Positions 25,751 through 27,013 of a stretch of DNA of 27,013 nt are shown piece by piece. The first letter of the stretch is position 1, and each line of letters begins with the position of its first letter. The notes beneath the pieces were generated by a model that was not told where the DNA came from, did not search any database, and saw only the letters and a program-made list of their open reading frames with translations. The translations under genes and the position numbers were made by a program. Location of the stretch: NCBI GenBank assembly GCA_900549195.1, contig URNK01000003.1, positions 1 through 27,013 on the forward strand, given 5' to 3'. The DNA is from an uncultured Collinsella sp. (GTDB lineage: Bacteria > Actinomycetota > Coriobacteriia > Coriobacteriales > Coriobacteriaceae).

Positions 25751-25779
25751 TAGTCATTGGGGACGTTCTTAAATGACTA
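25751..25779. repeat. Palindromic element with GGGGAC core
   Basis: TAGTCATT (25751-25758) and AATGACTA (25772-25779) are perfect 8-bp arms around GGGGACGTTCTTA. It resembles the GGGAC-core palindromes at 5896, 7382 and 9027. It lies 9 bases past the deacetylase stop and may mark the 3' end of that transcript. Confidence 0.55.
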
Positions 25780-25787
25780 CCCAATAA

Positions 25788-26981
25788 CTACCCTGTGGTG
25801 TCATTGTCCTCAGCAAGTTGGGGGAGCACGGCGTCCTTGGGCATGGTGACCTTCGTCAGCGAGGTGAGCTTTTTGCTCAGCGACGTGTCCGTCTTGACCA
25901 GGTCGCTGAGCGTCACGATTTTGTAGCCGTCGGCGATGAGGCCGTCGATAATCTGCGGCAGCGCCTCGAGCGTCTGCTCGGCGCATTCGTCTCTATCGGT
26001 GAGCAGCACGATATTGCCCGGCGTCACCGAATCGAGCACCGTCGAGACCTGCTCGTCGGCACCGTTGAGCAGCCAGTCGCCCGAGTCGATATTCCACGAG
26101 ACCACGGCGGAGACCAGGTCCATCGCATCAATCCAGTTTTGCTCGTCAAAGGCAGCGTAGGGAGCACGCAGTAGCATCGTCTTTACGCCGGTCGCCGACT
26201 TAATCGCATCGGTGCCTTTCGTGATCTGTTCGCGTACCGCGTCACGGTCCTGACCCTTGAGCGAATCGTCGCTGTAGCTGTTGGATCCGATCTCGCACCC
26301 GGCATCGACAATCGCCTTGGCCGTGGCAGGCGAGGCCTCGGCCGCATCGCCCGAAATGAAGAACGTCGCGGTGACGCCCTTTTCCTTGAGCACCTGCAAG
26401 ATCTGTTTGGTGGCGCCGCTCGGACCCTCGTCAAACGTCAGCGCCACGTACTTTTTGTTGCCCTTGGGCGCCACGCTGGCGCACGCAACAACGCAATCGG
26501 TGGCGGGCACAACCTCGCCGCGGTCTTGCGTCTTGCCCGACTGCTCACCAACCCACACCTCGGAGCGGCCCTGGACACCCCACGTCTGCACATACTCGAT
26601 AGCGCCCGTACCCTCGACCTTGAGCTTGGGCTCGATAACCGTAGCCTGAACCTCGTGCTTCTCGTAGGTGTTACGGCCATCCTTGACCGTCACCTTCTCG
26701 CCGCCCTCAAGTTCGCGGCCATCCCATTTGCCCTGCTTCACGCGCTTACCGTCGACCTTCACCGACAGCTTTTCGCCACCATGGCGCTTGAGCACGCTGT
26801 CATCGACGGCCAGCAGGTCGCCTGCGTCGTAGGTGTCAGTCAAATCCTGTTCGTCGATGAGATTCTGCAGCGTAGAGCCCACGCGCACCGCGGTCTTCTG
26901 GCCGTTGAGTTCCACGTCAACGCTGCGGTTGACGTAGCCCACGACGGCAGCGATAAACAGCACGAGCGCACAGCCCACGGC
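25788..26981 (-). CDS. NodB-like polysaccharide deacetylase homologue, 5'-truncated, altered metal site
   Basis: 398 genuine residues; the true start lies beyond the contig. The first codons of the open frame (VYKRQ) are adapter. A membrane anchor (about 1-17) is followed by an extracellular strand-rich region (20-150) and a NodB-type domain (about 178-370). Motif 1 is LTFDEGP (usually TFDDGP, so the metal aspartate is E185). Motif 2, usually HxxxH, is SNSYSD (N234, D238). Motif 3 RAPY (R272) and the WNIDSGDW motif are kept. Motif 5, usually LLHD, is LLTD. All zinc histidines are thus replaced. It may be an inactive or non-zinc relative acting on, or binding, cell-wall glycans. Family membership is sure, activity is not. 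Confidence 0.85.
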   Translation of the reverse strand, partial: AVGCALVLFIAAVVGYVNRSVDVELNGQKTAVRVGSTLQNLIDEQDLTDTYDAGDLLAVDDSVLKRHGGEKLSVKVDGKRVKQGKWDGRELEGGEKVTVKDGRNTYEKHEVQATVIEPKLKVEGTGAIEYVQTWGVQGRSEVWVGEQSGKTQDRGEVVPATDCVVACASVAPKGNKKYVALTFDEGPSGATKQILQVLKEKGVTATFFISGDAAEASPATAKAIVDAGCEIGSNSYSDDSLKGQDRDAVREQITKGTDAIKSATGVKTMLLRAPYAAFDEQNWIDAMDLVSAVVSWNIDSGDWLLNGADEQVSTVLDSVTPGNIVLLTDRDECAEQTLEALPQIIDGLIADGYKIVTLSDLVKTDTSLSKKLTSLTKVTMPKDAVLPQLAEDNDTTG

Positions 26982-27013
26982 CTGTCTCTTATACACATCT
27001 CCGAGCCCACGAG
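26982..27013. other. Nextera/Tn5 adapter sequence left at the contig end
   Basis: Bases 26982-27000 are the 19-bp Tn5 mosaic end (CTGTCTCTTATACACATCT), followed by CCGAGCCCACGAG, the start of the Illumina Nextera read 2 adapter. This is library-preparation sequence, not genome, so the contig really ends at about 26981. Confidence 0.98.

Noticed and set aside
26994..26996. GTG as the start codon of the deacetylase
   Set aside because: This codon lies within the Tn5 adapter; the real start is off the contig.

Overview
The window looks like one contig of a high-GC Gram-positive gut anaerobe of the Coriobacteriia, most likely Collinsella or a close relative. This rests on the GC-rich coding style, LicT/PTS sugar use, LuxS, a LuxR-type two-component system with very hydrophobic sensors, an NRAMP-related transporter of the type I associate with Eggerthella, and many palindromic intergenic repeats. 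The last 32 bases (26982-27013) are Nextera/Tn5 adapter, not genome, so the right edge is an assembly end. Every gene but one (the acyltransferase at 20017-22233) is on the minus strand.

Layout, left to right. (1) 52-4048: three overlapping genes for a membrane sensor without a recognisable kinase core, a membrane histidine kinase and a LuxR-type response regulator. (2) 4313-5743: a GH1 6-phospho-beta-glucosidase whose stop codon lies inside a 108-nt hairpin. (3) 6088-7365: a DUF4867 protein and luxS, each with its own signals. (4) 7518-12238: a four-gene catabolic operon (FucI/AraA-like sugar isomerase, split transketolase N and C subunits, GlpK-like FGGY kinase), with a LacI regulator upstream (12497-13507) and matching operator-like half-sites at both promoters. 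(5) 13690-17765: a beta-glucoside operon (LicT-type antiterminator, PTS EIIBC, second 6-phospho-beta-glucosidase) behind a leader with RAT sites and a terminator. (6) 17863-19830: nucleoside hydrolase plus ribokinase, a ribonucleoside/ribose salvage pair. (7) 20017-22233: a membrane acyltransferase fused to an SGNH domain. (8) 22344-25459: a PRC/MgtE_N/CBS membrane protein followed by an NRAMP-related transporter with an altered metal site, probably a magnesium module, with a structured leader. (9) 25788-26981: a 5'-truncated NodB-like polysaccharide deacetylase whose metal-binding histidines are replaced.

The strongest candidates for new biology are the isomerase/split-transketolase/kinase operon, whose gene set resembles the transketolase route for D-apiose but whose substrate I cannot fix; the MgtE_N-CBS protein that lacks an MgtE pore signature beside an NRMT-like transporter; and the many long intergenic palindromes, several with a GGGAC core. 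No rRNA, tRNA, CRISPR array, insertion sequence or prophage was seen. All regulatory sites were found by eye and are predictions.
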